Assembly (NCBI GenBank): GCA_048262455.1 | Contig: JBLXFD010000009.1 | Coordinates: 72,154 to 136,153, forward strand | Reading direction: 5' to 3' | DNA from: Psychromarinibacter sp048262455 | Lineage (GTDB): Bacteria; Pseudomonadota; Alphaproteobacteria; Rhodobacterales; Rhodobacteraceae | DNA: 64,000 bases | In this document: positions 1-8,638 of the stretch, in pieces | Layout: each line of letters starts with the position of its first letter | How positions within the stretch are numbered: position 1 is the stretch's first letter | Notes under the pieces: model-generated | The model's input: only the letters and a program-made list of their open reading frames with translations | The model's database searches: none | What the model was told of the DNA's origin: nothing | Translations under genes and position numbers: made by a program

Positions 1-663
1 GCGCAGGGTATCGATGTCCTTGTGCTGCGCCACCAGCTCCGCCGCCTGGGTGCTGTTGTCCTCCAGCGTGTCGATCCACTCGCGGCCCTCGTCCTCGGCC
101 GATTGCGTGGCGTTCAGCGAGAAGTCCGAGCCGGACAGCCGGCCCTCCATCAGCTCCACGTCATGCAGCGGCACACCCACCTCGGTGGCGATCATCTCGC
201 GCATGTTGTGACGGTCGAGGGTGACGCCGGCGGCGGCCGCCTCGCGCTCCAGCCGCGCCTGGACCCGGCGCATGTTGAAGAACAGCGACTTCTGCGAGGA
301 AGTGGAGCCGGTGCGCACCATCGACCAGTTGCGCATCACGTAATCCTGGATCGAGGCCTTGATCCACCAGACGGCATAGGTGGAGAAGCGCACGCCCCGG
401 TCGGGGTCAAACTTGTCCGCGGCCTTCATCAGGCCAAGCGAAGCCTCCTGTATCAGGTCTCCCATCGGCGCGCCGTAGCGCTTGAATTTCGCGGCCATGG
501 AAATCGCCAGCCGCATGTAGGCGGTGATCAGACGGTGCAGCGCGCGGACGTCCCGCTCGTCGCGCCAAGCATAGGCCAGACGGGCCTCTGTCTCTGCATC
601 CAGCAGTTCCGCCTGCATTGCACGCCGAGGTAGTGTCTGCTCGTTGAATCCGTCTAGCGCCAT
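1..663 (-). CDS. rpoH: RNA polymerase sigma factor RpoH, RpoHII type (partial, 3' end missing)
   Basis: This is an alternative heat-shock/oxidative-stress sigma factor that directs RNA polymerase to stress promoters. The 221 residues present begin MALDGFNEQ and hold sigma region 2, with RLISAYMR-like helix residues, the FDPDRGVRFSTYAVWWIKASIQ segment split over region 2.3-2.4, and the start of region 3. Region 4 lies beyond the left edge, since the frame is still open at base 1. The N-terminus resembles what I remember of the R. sphaeroides RpoHII protein rather than RpoHI; that subtype call is inference. The ATG is preceded by a strong purine-rich site (GGGGGAAG). It is transcribed divergently from cobU across about 100 bp. 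Confidence 0.9.
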   Translation of the reverse strand, partial: MALDGFNEQTLPRRAMQAELLDAETEARLAYAWRDERDVRALHRLITAYMRLAISMAAKFKRYGAPMGDLIQEASLGLMKAADKFDPDRGVRFSTYAVWWIKASIQDYVMRNWSMVRTGSTSSQKSLFFNMRRVQARLEREAAAAGVTLDRHNMREMIATEVGVPLHDVELMEGRLSGSDFSLNATQSAEDEGREWIDTLEDNSTQAAELVAQHKDIDTLR

Positions 664-759
664 TTTCTTCCCCCAGGCCGGCCCGCGTCGCGCGGATGCT
701 TAAAGTCCGCTCCGATTGCTGCTACGGCCCTGTCGTGCCCCTTGCCGCGATCGGACTTG

Positions 760-1293
760 ATGACCCTACAACGCGCCTTAGTTACGGGAGGTTCCCGCTC
801 TGGAAAGTCGGCCTTCGCCGAACGGCTGGTATGCGGGTTCCCGCCGCCCTGGATCTACCTGGCCAGCGCACGGGGCGAAGACGTTGAAATGCAACACAGA
901 ATTGCAGCCCACCGGGATCGCCGCGGGGATGGCTGGCGGACGGTGGAATGCCCGATGAAAATTTCTTCGGTGCTTGCGGCAGCCCCTGCGGATGCGACCG
1001 TCCTGTTCGACTGCGCCACGCTCTGGCTGAGCAACCACATGTTCGCGGGCAGCGACCTGGAAGCCGAGGGCGCGGCTCTTCTGTCAGCGATAGATAGATC
1101 GCCCGCGCGGATTGTCACGGTCACCAACGAGGTCGGTTCGGGGATCGTCCCCGAGAACGCGCTGGCCCGGCGGTTCCGCGACGCGCAGGGGCGGCTGAAC
1201 CAGCAGCTGGCGGCGCAAGCGGATCTTGCGGTGCTGGTGGCGGCGGGGCTGCCGCTGGTGCTGAAAGGACGGTTGCCGGAGGGCGCGGCGTGA
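760..1293 (+). CDS. cobU: Bifunctional adenosylcobinamide kinase / adenosylcobinamide-phosphate guanylyltransferase
   Basis: The enzyme phosphorylates adenosylcobinamide and transfers GMP to it in the nucleotide-loop assembly of cobalamin. The 177-residue product opens with a P-loop (VTGGSRSGKS) within the first 20 residues, as CobU/CobP proteins do, and has the VLFDCATLWLSN segment typical of the family near its middle. I chose the ATG at 760; an in-frame TTG at 742 would add six residues, but the family normally begins only a few residues before the P-loop. The stop overlaps the GTG start of the next gene (GTGA), so the two are translationally coupled. Both are cobalamin genes, which supports the call. 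Confidence 0.9.
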   Translation: MTLQRALVTGGSRSGKSAFAERLVCGFPPPWIYLASARGEDVEMQHRIAAHRDRRGDGWRTVECPMKISSVLAAAPADATVLFDCATLWLSNHMFAGSDLEAEGAALLSAIDRSPARIVTVTNEVGSGIVPENALARRFRDAQGRLNQQLAAQADLAVLVAAGLPLVLKGRLPEGAA

Positions 1294-1868
1294 GGCTGTG
1301 GTGGGTGCGGCACGGGCCGACCCACGCGCCCGGGATGATCGGCTGGACGGACCTGCCGGCCGACCTTTCCGACGCCCCTCGCATCGCCCGCCTGTCGGCC
1401 TTCCTGCCGGAGGCGCCGGTGATCTCCTCGGACCTGCTGCGCGCCACGGCGACGGCCGACGCCATCGCCGGCACCCGCCCCCGCCTGCCCCACGACCCCG
1501 ATCTGCGAGAGCTGAACTTCGGCGGCTGGGAGGGGCTGCGCCACGACGAGGCCGATGCCGCCACGCATGGGCAGATGCGGCAGTTCTACGAGACCCCCGG
1601 CGACCACTGCCCCCCCGGCGGCGAAAGCTGGAACCACGTCAGCGCCCGCGTCGGCCGCGCCGTGGACCGGCTGCTGGCCGCCCACGAAAGCCTTGTTCAC
1701 GAGGACCTTGTGCTGGTGGCCCACATGGGGGTGATCCTGACCCAGCTGCAGCGCGCCCTGGGGATCGGCGCCTACGAGACGCTTTCCCACAGGATCGACA
1801 ACCTTTCAGTCACGGTTCTACGGTATGACGGCGCATGGCGTGCAGAGCGGATCAATCACCTTCCATGA
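1290..1868 (+). CDS. cobC: Histidine phosphatase family protein, probable alpha-ribazole phosphatase
   Basis: This 192-residue protein belongs to the phosphoglycerate-mutase-like histidine phosphatases. The N-terminus carries the catalytic RHG motif (residues 7-9), followed by SSDLLRATATADAI with the second phosphate-binding arginine, the acidic LRELNFGGWEG segment, and a late VAHMGVI histidine. Its overlap with cobU suggests the alpha-ribazole-phosphate phosphatase step of cobalamin assembly. The family fold does not fix the substrate, so the CobC role is inferred from context. The start is GTG, set by the 4-nt GTGA overlap. Confidence 0.8.
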   Translation: MRLWWVRHGPTHAPGMIGWTDLPADLSDAPRIARLSAFLPEAPVISSDLLRATATADAIAGTRPRLPHDPDLRELNFGGWEGLRHDEADAATHGQMRQFYETPGDHCPPGGESWNHVSARVGRAVDRLLAAHESLVHEDLVLVAHMGVILTQLQRALGIGAYETLSHRIDNLSVTVLRYDGAWRAERINHLP

Positions 1869-1926
1869 TAGGCAACATTCCGCAATTGCGTTTCCCTATC
1901 GGCCCCCGGCGTCCTAGGTCTTGCGC

Positions 1927-2634
1927 ATGACATATCGGCTTTACATCGGCGATTACGCCTACTCCAGCTGGTCGCTGCGCGGCTGGCTGCTGTTCGACCG
2001 TTTCAACATCCCCGTGCAGACCACGCTGGTCTCCATGGGCCGGGCGGGGGCCGTGGCGCGGCAGCTGCAGGGCATGGGCGTCGCCCGCACCGTGCCGACG
2101 CTGCAGACCCCCGAAGGCGCCGTGGTCACGGAATCCCTCGCCATCGCAGAGGAACTGGCCAGCCGCCATCCCGAGGCCGGCATCTGGCCCGCCGATCCGC
2201 TTGCCCGCGCCACCGCCCGCAGCCTCGCCTCCGAGATGCACAGCGGCTTCGCGGCCCTGCGCACGGCCTGCCCGATGAACCTGCGCCGCGCCTACACCCG
2301 CTACCGCCCGCCCCCCGACGTGATGGAGGACCTGCGGCGGGTCGAGGCGCTTTGGGCCCATGCCCGTGCCACCTGCGGCGGCGAAGGGCCTTGGCTCTGC
2401 GGCGATTACAGCGCGGCCGACGTGTTCTTTGCCCCGGTGGCGGCGCGTATCGCGGGCTTCGACCTGCCCGCCTCGGACCGCGCGCTGGATTACGTGGCGG
2501 CGCACATGGCCGACCCGTCCTTCCGCCGCTGGCGCGCCATGGCGCTGGCGCAGGACTCTGAGCTGGAGCGTTACGACAGGGACCTGCCGCAGCGGGACTG
2601 GCCGGGGCCCGAGACCGCGAATACCGGCGCCTGA
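1927..2634 (+). CDS. Glutathione S-transferase family protein
   Basis: The 235-residue product has the N-terminal thioredoxin-like GST domain (starts MTYRLYIGDYAYSSWSLRGW) with a YSSWSLR segment that supplies the likely catalytic serine. A helical C-terminal GST domain follows, containing PWLCGD-like residues (EGPWLCGDYSAADVFFAPV). The substrate is not evident. I prefer ATG 1927; a TTG two codons upstream is the only alternative. It lies 58 bp after cobC and need not belong to that operon. Confidence 0.85.
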   Translation: MTYRLYIGDYAYSSWSLRGWLLFDRFNIPVQTTLVSMGRAGAVARQLQGMGVARTVPTLQTPEGAVVTESLAIAEELASRHPEAGIWPADPLARATARSLASEMHSGFAALRTACPMNLRRAYTRYRPPPDVMEDLRRVEALWAHARATCGGEGPWLCGDYSAADVFFAPVAARIAGFDLPASDRALDYVAAHMADPSFRRWRAMALAQDSELERYDRDLPQRDWPGPETANTGA

Positions 2635-2704
2635 GGCCGCGCCGGCGTTAACGCTTCCTCAACCAACCCTGCGCTAGCAAGGCAGCAACTGGCGGAGGGG
2701 TGCG

Positions 2705-4228
2705 ATGGTGGCCCGGGCCTATACCGTGGCCTTCGAAGGCGTCGAGGCGCGGATCGTCGAGGTGCAATGCGCCGTCGCGCCGGGGCTGCCCTCCTTCGCC
2801 TTGGTGGGCCTGCCCGACAAGGCGGTTAGCGAGGCGCGCGAAAGGGTGCGCATGGCGCTGGGCACCCTGTCCATCGCGCTGCCGTCCAAGCGCATCACCG
2901 TCAATCTCTCTCCCGCCGACCTGCCCAAGGTCGGCTCGCACTTCGACCTGCCCATCGCGCTGGCGCTGCTGGCCGCGCTCGAGGTGCTGCCTAAGGAAGA
3001 GGTGGAACGCGTGGTCGCGCTGGGCGAACTGTCCCTCGACGGCTCGCTGGTGCCGGTGATCGGCGCCCTGCCCGCCGCCATGGCCGCCGCCGAGGAATCC
3101 CGCGCCCTGATCTGCCCCGCCGCCTGCGGGGCAGAGGCCGCCTGGGTCGAGGCGACGCCGGTCCACGCCCCCGCCTCCCTGTCCGAGGCGATCGCCCACT
3201 TCACCGGCCAGCGCATCCTGCCCGCCGCCAGCCCCGGCGAGGTGCGCCCCGATCCCGGCGGCCGCGACATGGCCGACGTGAAGGGGCAGGAGCGGGCCAA
3301 GCGCGCGCTGGAGATCGCGGCGGCCGGGCGGCACCACGTGCTGATGACCGGCCCTCCCGGCTCCGGTAAGTCGATGCTGGCGGCGCGGCTGCCGGGCATC
3401 CTGCCGCCGCTGACCCCGGCCGAGGCGCTGGAAACCTCGATGATCCACTCGCTTGCGGGGCTGCTGGACGAAGGCGGCATCTCCCGCAGCCGGCCGTTCC
3501 GAGAGCCGCATCACACCGCCTCCATGGCCGCCATCGTCGGCGGCGGGCGCGGCGCCCGGCCGGGCGAGATCAGCCTCGCCCACAACGGCGTGCTGTTCAT
3601 GGACGAGTTCCCCGAATACCCCCGCGCGGTGCTGGAAACCCTGCGCCAGCCGATCGAGACCGGCGAGGTCGTCGTCGCCCGCGCCAACGCCCACGTTCGC
3701 TATCCCTGCCGTTTCATGCTGGTGGCGGCGGCGAACCCCTGCAAATGCGGCTACCTCTCCGACCCGGCCCGCGCCTGCGCCCGTGTGCCGCTGTGCGGCG
3801 AGGATTACATGGCGCGGATCTCCGGCCCGCTGATGGACCGTTTCGACCTGCGGATCGAGGTGCCGCCGGTGGCCTACACCGACCTCGGCCTGCCCGCCAC
3901 GGGCGACAGCTCCGCCACCATCGCCGCGCGCGTCGCCGCCGCCCGCGCCCGGCAGGCGCAGCGCTACGCGGACCGCCCCGATGTACGGGTGAACGCCGAC
4001 GCCGAGGGTCCGCTGCTGACCGAGGCCGCCACGCTGGACGACGAGGGAAAGGCGCTGCTGGCGCGGGTGGCCGAACGCTTCGGCCTTTCCGCCCGCGGCT
4101 ATCACCGGGTGCTGCGGGTGGCGCGCACCATCGCAGATCTCGACGGCGCCGAGGCGGTGCGCCGCGAACACCTGGCAGAAGCAGTCAGCTACCGCCTGTC
4201 CGAGGCGCGCGAAGCGCTGCCGCAATGA
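2705..4228 (+). CDS. YifB family Mg-chelatase-like AAA ATPase (ComM family)
   Basis: This 507-residue protein has the standard architecture: an N-terminal ChlI/Lon-like domain (residues 1-170, with GLPSFALVGLPDKAVSEARERV), an AAA+ Mg-chelatase domain with Walker A GPPGSGKS at 216-223 and Walker B LFMDEFPE, and a C-terminal Mg-chelatase C domain (SARGYHRVLRVARTIADL). ComM in competent species is a branch-migration helicase promoting integration of transforming DNA; in other bacteria the role is not settled. The ATG follows a clear GGAGG. Its last 44 bases overlap the 3' end of the convergent esterase gene. Confidence 0.92.
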   Translation: MVARAYTVAFEGVEARIVEVQCAVAPGLPSFALVGLPDKAVSEARERVRMALGTLSIALPSKRITVNLSPADLPKVGSHFDLPIALALLAALEVLPKEEVERVVALGELSLDGSLVPVIGALPAAMAAAEESRALICPAACGAEAAWVEATPVHAPASLSEAIAHFTGQRILPAASPGEVRPDPGGRDMADVKGQERAKRALEIAAAGRHHVLMTGPPGSGKSMLAARLPGILPPLTPAEALETSMIHSLAGLLDEGGISRSRPFREPHHTASMAAIVGGGRGARPGEISLAHNGVLFMDEFPEYPRAVLETLRQPIETGEVVVARANAHVRYPCRFMLVAAANPCKCGYLSDPARACARVPLCGEDYMARISGPLMDRFDLRIEVPPVAYTDLGLPATGDSSATIAARVAAARARQAQRYADRPDVRVNADAEGPLLTEAATLDDEGKALLARVAERFGLSARGYHRVLRVARTIADLDGAEAVRREHLAEAVSYRLSEAREALPQ

Positions 4229-5096
4229 ACCGCCCCGCCGCGTCCAGCGAGGCGTCGGCCTCGGGGAGGCGGCCGTGGAACAGCTGCCACACGTGGGGCG
4301 CGTCGGGCAGCACCTCCCGCTCCACCCGCGCGCCCTGCGCCTCCAGCCGCGCCGCCATCCGCACCGAATCGTCCCGCAGGATCTCGCTTTCCGACCAGCA
4401 CAGGCGCACCGGCGGACAACCCGGGAAATCGGCGTAGAGCGGCGAGATCCGCGGATCCTCCGGCGCCAGCGCGCCGCGCACCATGTCGCGAACCTCCGGC
4501 AGGCGCGCGGCCGGCAGCAGCATGTCGCGCCGGGCATTGCCGCGTAGCGATCCGCCCGAAAGCGTCAGGTCCGTCCAGGGCGAGAAAGCCAGGCACCCCG
4601 CCGGCCGCTCGCCCTCCGCCAGCAGCGCCGCCAGCAGCGCCAGCGCCAGCCCGCCCCCGGCGCTGTCCCCAGCCAGCACGATCTCTTCAGGCCTGTACTC
4701 CTCCCTCAGCTTCCGCCAGACGTCCCGCGCGGCCTCGAAGGCAGCGGGCGCGGGATGCTCCGGCGCAAGGGGATAGTCGGGCAGGATCACGGGAACACCC
4801 GCATACGTGGCCAGCGACGCCGCCAGCTTCCGGTAGCTGCGCGAGCCGCCCATGACATAGGCGCCGCCATGTAGGAACAGCACCAACCCGGGACCGGGCG
4901 GGTTCAGCGGCACCACCCGCAGCCCCGGCCCAAGGTCCGCGCGCAGGGGCAACGCGCGGCAGCCCGGCGTCGCAGCAAAGCCAAACGACGCCACATCCAG
5001 CGCCCGCCGCGCGAAGCTCCAGCTGGTGGTGCGCCCCAGCATCGGCCGAACCGCAACCCGCAACAGCGGGCGCAGCAGTGCCAGCCGGCGGCTCAT
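4185..5096 (-). CDS. Alpha/beta hydrolase, hormone-sensitive-lipase type
   Basis: The 303-residue enzyme shows the oxyanion-hole motif HGGAYVMGG (residues 76-84) and the nucleophile elbow GDSAGG (143-148, Ser145), the signature of the HSL/acetyl-esterase (abhydrolase_3) group. The remaining triad residues are probably the Asp in ILRDDS and the His in DAPHVW. It should hydrolyse short-chain esters, and the natural substrate is unknown. Its ATG overlaps the gshB stop (ATGA), so it is co-transcribed downstream of gshB. The 3' end runs 44 nt into the convergent yifB gene. Confidence 0.88.
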   Translation of the reverse strand: MSRRLALLRPLLRVAVRPMLGRTTSWSFARRALDVASFGFAATPGCRALPLRADLGPGLRVVPLNPPGPGLVLFLHGGAYVMGGSRSYRKLAASLATYAGVPVILPDYPLAPEHPAPAAFEAARDVWRKLREEYRPEEIVLAGDSAGGGLALALLAALLAEGERPAGCLAFSPWTDLTLSGGSLRGNARRDMLLPAARLPEVRDMVRGALAPEDPRISPLYADFPGCPPVRLCWSESEILRDDSVRMAARLEAQGARVEREVLPDAPHVWQLFHGRLPEADASLDAAGRFIAAALRAPRTGGS

Positions 5097-6040
5097 GCGC
5101 CCCGGCGCCGCCCCTCGATCGCGTCCCAGATCAGCCCGGCGGCGTTGGTGCCGTCAAACCGCTCCAGCTCCTGCAGGCCAGTGGGCGAGGTGACGTTGAT
5201 CTCCGTCAGGTAGCCGCCGATCACGTCGATCCCGACGAAAACCTGCCCCTTCTCGCGCAGCAACGGCCCGATGGCAGCACAGATCTCGCGGTCCCGCTCG
5301 GTCAGCCCAACCTTCTCGGCCCGCCCGCCCACATGCATGTTCGACCGCGTCTCTCCCGCCTGCGGCACGCGGTTGATCGCGCCGACCGGCTCCCCGTCCA
5401 CCAGGATCACACGCTTGTCTCCCTCGGTCACGGCCGGCAGGTACTTCTGAGCGATGAGCGGCTCGCGGCTCATGGAGGTGAAAAGCTCGTGCAGTGAGGC
5501 GAGGTTGCGGTCATTCGGGTCCAGCCGGAAAATCCCCGCGCCGCCGTTGCCGTAAAGCGGCTTCAGGATCATGTCGCCGTGGGCCTCCTTGAAGGCGCGC
5601 AGGGTGCCAAGATCCCGGGCGATGGTGGTGGGCGGGATCAGGTCGGGGAAGTTCAGCACCAGCAGTTTCTCGGGGTAGTTCCGCACCCAGAAGGGATCGT
5701 TGACCACCAGCGTCTCGGGCATCAGCCGCTCCAGCAGATGCGTCGTAGTGATATAGCCCATGTCAAACGGCGGATCCTGCCGCAGCCAGACCACGTCAAA
5801 GGTGCCAAGATCGACCCGCTGCCGCTCCCCCAGCGTGAAATGATCACCCTTCTGCCGGCGCACCTGCAGCGGCGCCCCCAGCGCGGTCACGTGACCCTCT
5901 TCCCAGGCCAGATGCCCGGGGGTGTAGTAGAACAGGCTGTGCCCCCGCGCCTGCGCTTCCTCGGCCAGCCGGAAGGTGCTGTCGCCGTCGATATTCACCT
6001 CGCCGATCGGGTCCATCTGGATGGCAACTTTCAGGGACAT
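5093..6040 (-). CDS. gshB: Glutathione synthase
   Basis: The enzyme joins gamma-glutamylcysteine and glycine with ATP to make glutathione. The 315-residue length and N-terminus (LKVAIQMDPIGEVNIDGDST) are those of prokaryotic GshB. The ATP-grasp fold is seen in LKPLYGNGGAGIFR and the metal-binding EINVTSPTG near the end. It lies in a leftward cluster with yraN and rsmI upstream and an esterase overlapping its stop. A glutathione S-transferase lies about 2.5 kb away. Confidence 0.95.
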   Translation of the reverse strand: MSLKVAIQMDPIGEVNIDGDSTFRLAEEAQARGHSLFYYTPGHLAWEEGHVTALGAPLQVRRQKGDHFTLGERQRVDLGTFDVVWLRQDPPFDMGYITTTHLLERLMPETLVVNDPFWVRNYPEKLLVLNFPDLIPPTTIARDLGTLRAFKEAHGDMILKPLYGNGGAGIFRLDPNDRNLASLHELFTSMSREPLIAQKYLPAVTEGDKRVILVDGEPVGAINRVPQAGETRSNMHVGGRAEKVGLTERDREICAAIGPLLREKGQVFVGIDVIGGYLTEINVTSPTGLQELERFDGTNAAGLIWDAIEGRRRGA

Positions 6041-6110
6041 GCGAGGCTCCGGGTTCTACAGGCTCAAACCTATGTGCCCCGTGCCCCCGCCGCCTGCAAC
6101 CCCGCGCGCA

Positions 6111-6464
6111 TCAGGCGCCAAAGGCGTTCTCGACGATTTCCAGCGCGCCCCGCGCATCCACCAGCGCGGCATCGAAGCGCATCTCGGTGCTCATGCCCAT
6201 CGGCATCACCGCCAGGTAGCAGCCCGCCGAGGTGCAGATCCGCTCGATCTGCCTCCGGGTGATGCGGGCCGCCGCCACGGCGAAATCCCTCGCCTTCTTC
6301 ACCTCGACGAAGACCAGCGCGCCCGCTTTTTCGAAGATCAGGTCGATCTCGCCGCCCGGCCCGCGCCAGCGACGCTCGCGAAGCGTGAAGCCGCGCCGCT
6401 GGTAGTCCCGCGCGACGATGTCCTCGGCCGCCAGGCCCGCATGATAGGAAGTCGCACCGCTCAT
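6111..6464 (-). CDS. YraN family protein (UPF0102, endonuclease-like fold)
   Basis: This is a 117-residue protein with the restriction-endonuclease-like core of the UPF0102 family: AEDIVARDYQRRGF, then GGEIDLIF and LVFVEVKKARD, which carry the acidic and lysine positions of a PD-(D/E)XK site. Its cellular role is not known. The neighbourhood of rsmI, yraN and an LpoA-like gene is the same set seen in E. coli as yraL-yraM-yraN, which supports the identification. Confidence 0.9.
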   Translation of the reverse strand: MSGATSYHAGLAAEDIVARDYQRRGFTLRERRWRGPGGEIDLIFEKAGALVFVEVKKARDFAVAAARITRRQIERICTSAGCYLAVMPMGMSTEMRFDAALVDARGALEIVENAFGA

Positions 6465-6503
6465 GATCCTCTGCCTTTCCTCGAAGGCCCTGCCAGACAG
6501 GCC

Positions 6504-7358
6504 CTATTCATCCTCTTCCAGCGCCAGTGCGGCCTGGTAGACCTTGCGCCGGGGCAGCCCCAGCGCGGTGGCCACGGCTTCGGCCGCGTCGCGCAGCGTC
6601 ATCGTGCGCATGGCCTCGCGCAGCGCCACTTCGACATCGACCACTCCCGCGACACCGCGGGCGCGGTCCACCACCAGCACGATCTCGCCCTTCACCGGCT
6701 TTTCCGCCAGACGGTCACGCAGTTCCGCCAGTGTGCCGCGCAGCACCTCCTCGAATCGCTTGGTCAGCTCCCGGCACAGCGCCGCCTGCCGCTCTTCTCC
6801 CAGTTGCTCGCACAATTCGCCTAACGTTCGGTGAACGCGCTTCGGCGATTCATACAGCACCAGCGTTGCCGGCACCGCCGCCAGTTCCTCAATCCAGCTG
6901 CGCCGCGCCCCTGCCTGCGACGGGGGGAAGCCGGCGAAGAGGAACCGGTCGGTGGGCAGCCCCGCCACCGTCAGCGCCGCCATCACCGCCGAGGGGCCCG
7001 GCGCCGATATCACCCGGTGCCCCGCCTCGATCGCCGCCCGCGCCAGCGGGAATCCCGGGTCCGCCACCAGCGGCGTGCCGGCCTCGGAGGCATAGGCGAC
7101 CGAACGCCCCTCCTCCAGCGCCTGCAGCAGCCGCGGGCGCACTTCGGCGCCGTTGTGGTCGTGGTAGGCGATCACCGGCCTGTCCCCCACCGCCACCCCG
7201 TGCAGCTGCATCAGGTGCCGCAAGGTTCGCGTGTCCTCGGCCGCCAGGACATCGGCGGAGGCCAGCACGTCCAGCGCCCGCAGCGTGATGTCCCGCGCCG
7301 CGCCCAGCGGGGTTGCCACGAAGTAGAGCCCGGCGGGAAGCCGCTGTGTCTCGATCAT
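6504..7358 (-). CDS. rsmI: 16S rRNA (cytidine(1402)-2'-O)-methyltransferase
   Basis: RsmI 2'-O-methylates C1402 in the decoding centre of 16S rRNA using SAM. The sequence has the tetrapyrrole-methylase fold with GLYFVATPLGAARDITLRAL at the N-terminus, AEDTRTLRHL, YHDHN and the APGPSAVMAAL SAM-binding stretch. I chose the ATG at 7358 (MIETQRLP), which places the conserved GLYFVATPLG block near residue 10. An upstream in-frame ATG at 7409 would add 17 basic residues with no obvious ribosome-binding site. It is divergent from the LpoA-like gene. Confidence 0.92.
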   Translation of the reverse strand: MIETQRLPAGLYFVATPLGAARDITLRALDVLASADVLAAEDTRTLRHLMQLHGVAVGDRPVIAYHDHNGAEVRPRLLQALEEGRSVAYASEAGTPLVADPGFPLARAAIEAGHRVISAPGPSAVMAALTVAGLPTDRFLFAGFPPSQAGARRSWIEELAAVPATLVLYESPKRVHRTLGELCEQLGEERQAALCRELTKRFEEVLRGTLAELRDRLAEKPVKGEIVLVVDRARGVAGVVDVEVALREAMRTMTLRDAAEAVATALGLPRRKVYQAALALEEDE

Positions 7359-7453
7359 CCGCGCAAATCCCCGCCTTGCCGCCCGTTTACTCTGCCCGTT
7401 GTAGCGCATAGTGTGACCCGGTCCGCAAGCGCAGCACGGGAGCTTAGGATAAC

Positions 7454-8638
7454 GTGATCCATTCCACCCACGACGCCGTCCGCCGAAAGGCGGCGCGGCT
7501 GGTTCTTCTTGCCTCCGTCCTCTGGCTCGCCGCCTGTGGGGGGAGCCTGCCGGTGGTGGGCCGCGACGGCCCTGCCATCGACCCCAACGCGCCGGTGCAG
7601 GTGGCGCTGCTGGTGCCCGCCGGTTCCGGCCAGGCCGGGGACGAGGCGCTTGCCACCTCGCTTGAGAACGCCGCGCGGCTGGCGATGGCGGACCTGCAGG
7701 GGGTGCAGATCGACCTGCGCGTCTACCGCACCGCCGGCGATGCCGGCACCGCCGCCGCCGTGGCCGCCCAGGCGGTCAACGAGGGCGCCAAGATCCTGCT
7801 GGGCCCGGTCTATGCCGCCGCCGCCAATGCCGCCGGTGCCACCGTGGCCGCGCAGGGCGTCAACGTGCTGAGCTTCTCGAACAACACCGGCATCGCCGGC
7901 GGCAACGTCTTCGTGCTGGGCCATACCTTCGAGAACAGCGCCGCGCGGCTGGCGAGCTACGCCGCCAGCCAAGGCCGCACCAACGCGGTCATCGCCTTCG
8001 GCCGCGACGCCTCGGAACAGCAGGGGCGTGACGCCATTGCCGCCGCCCTCGCCCGTGCCGGCGGGACGGTGGTGGGAGAGACCTCGTTCGAGCTGTCGCA
8101 GAACGGCGTGGTGCAGGCGGTCGAGGATATCGCTTCCAAGGTCAAATCGACCAATGCCGACGCGCTGTACCTGACCTCCGGCACCGCCGGTGCGCTGCCG
8201 ATCCTGTCGCAGCTGGTGGCCGAGAACGGTGTCGACAAGTCGGCGACCAAGTTCATCGGCCTGCAGCGCTGGGACATCCCGCCGGGGGCGCGCGAGCTGC
8301 CGGGGCTGCAGGACGGCTGGTTCGCCCTGCCTTCCCCGACCCTCCTCGCGCAGTTCGAGAGCCGCTATGCCGCCGCCTACGGCGCCCCGCCGCACCCCAT
8401 CGCCGGGCTTGCCTACGACGGCATCGCCGCGATCGGCGCGCTGGTCAGTTCCGGCGACGGCGCGGCGCTGAGCGCGGCGGCGCTGACCCAGACCACCGGT
8501 TTTGCCGGGGTCAACGGGATCTTCCGTCTGCGCGCCGACGGCAGCAACGAACGCGGGCTTGCGATCGCCACCATCACCGACAGACAGGTAGTTGTCATTG
8601 ACCCGGCTCCGAGAAGCTTCCCCGGCGCTGGGTTCTGA
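7454..8638 (+). CDS. Penicillin-binding protein activator (LpoA-like lipoprotein)
   Basis: This 394-residue lipoprotein has a signal peptide ending in the lipobox LAAC (lipidated Cys28) and a periplasmic-binding-protein type-1 fold (PVQVALLVPAGSG, ILLGPVYAAAANAAG). In gammaproteobacteria LpoA reaches through the peptidoglycan to activate PBP1a; the alphaproteobacterial members are assigned by fold and by their position next to rsmI/yraN. The start is GTG, 4 nt after AGGA. Its 3' end overlaps the start of glnD by 41-47 nt in another frame. Confidence 0.82.
   Translation: MIHSTHDAVRRKAARLVLLASVLWLAACGGSLPVVGRDGPAIDPNAPVQVALLVPAGSGQAGDEALATSLENAARLAMADLQGVQIDLRVYRTAGDAGTAAAVAAQAVNEGAKILLGPVYAAAANAAGATVAAQGVNVLSFSNNTGIAGGNVFVLGHTFENSAARLASYAASQGRTNAVIAFGRDASEQQGRDAIAAALARAGGTVVGETSFELSQNGVVQAVEDIASKVKSTNADALYLTSGTAGALPILSQLVAENGVDKSATKFIGLQRWDIPPGARELPGLQDGWFALPSPTLLAQFESRYAAAYGAPPHPIAGLAYDGIAAIGALVSSGDGAALSAAALTQTTGFAGVNGIFRLRADGSNERGLAIATITDRQVVVIDPAPRSFPGAGF

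Noticed and set aside
2648..4537. A 629-codon minus-strand frame antisense to yifB.
   Set aside because: The yifB frame has clear domains and motifs, and the antisense product has none and is rich in Arg, Gly and His.
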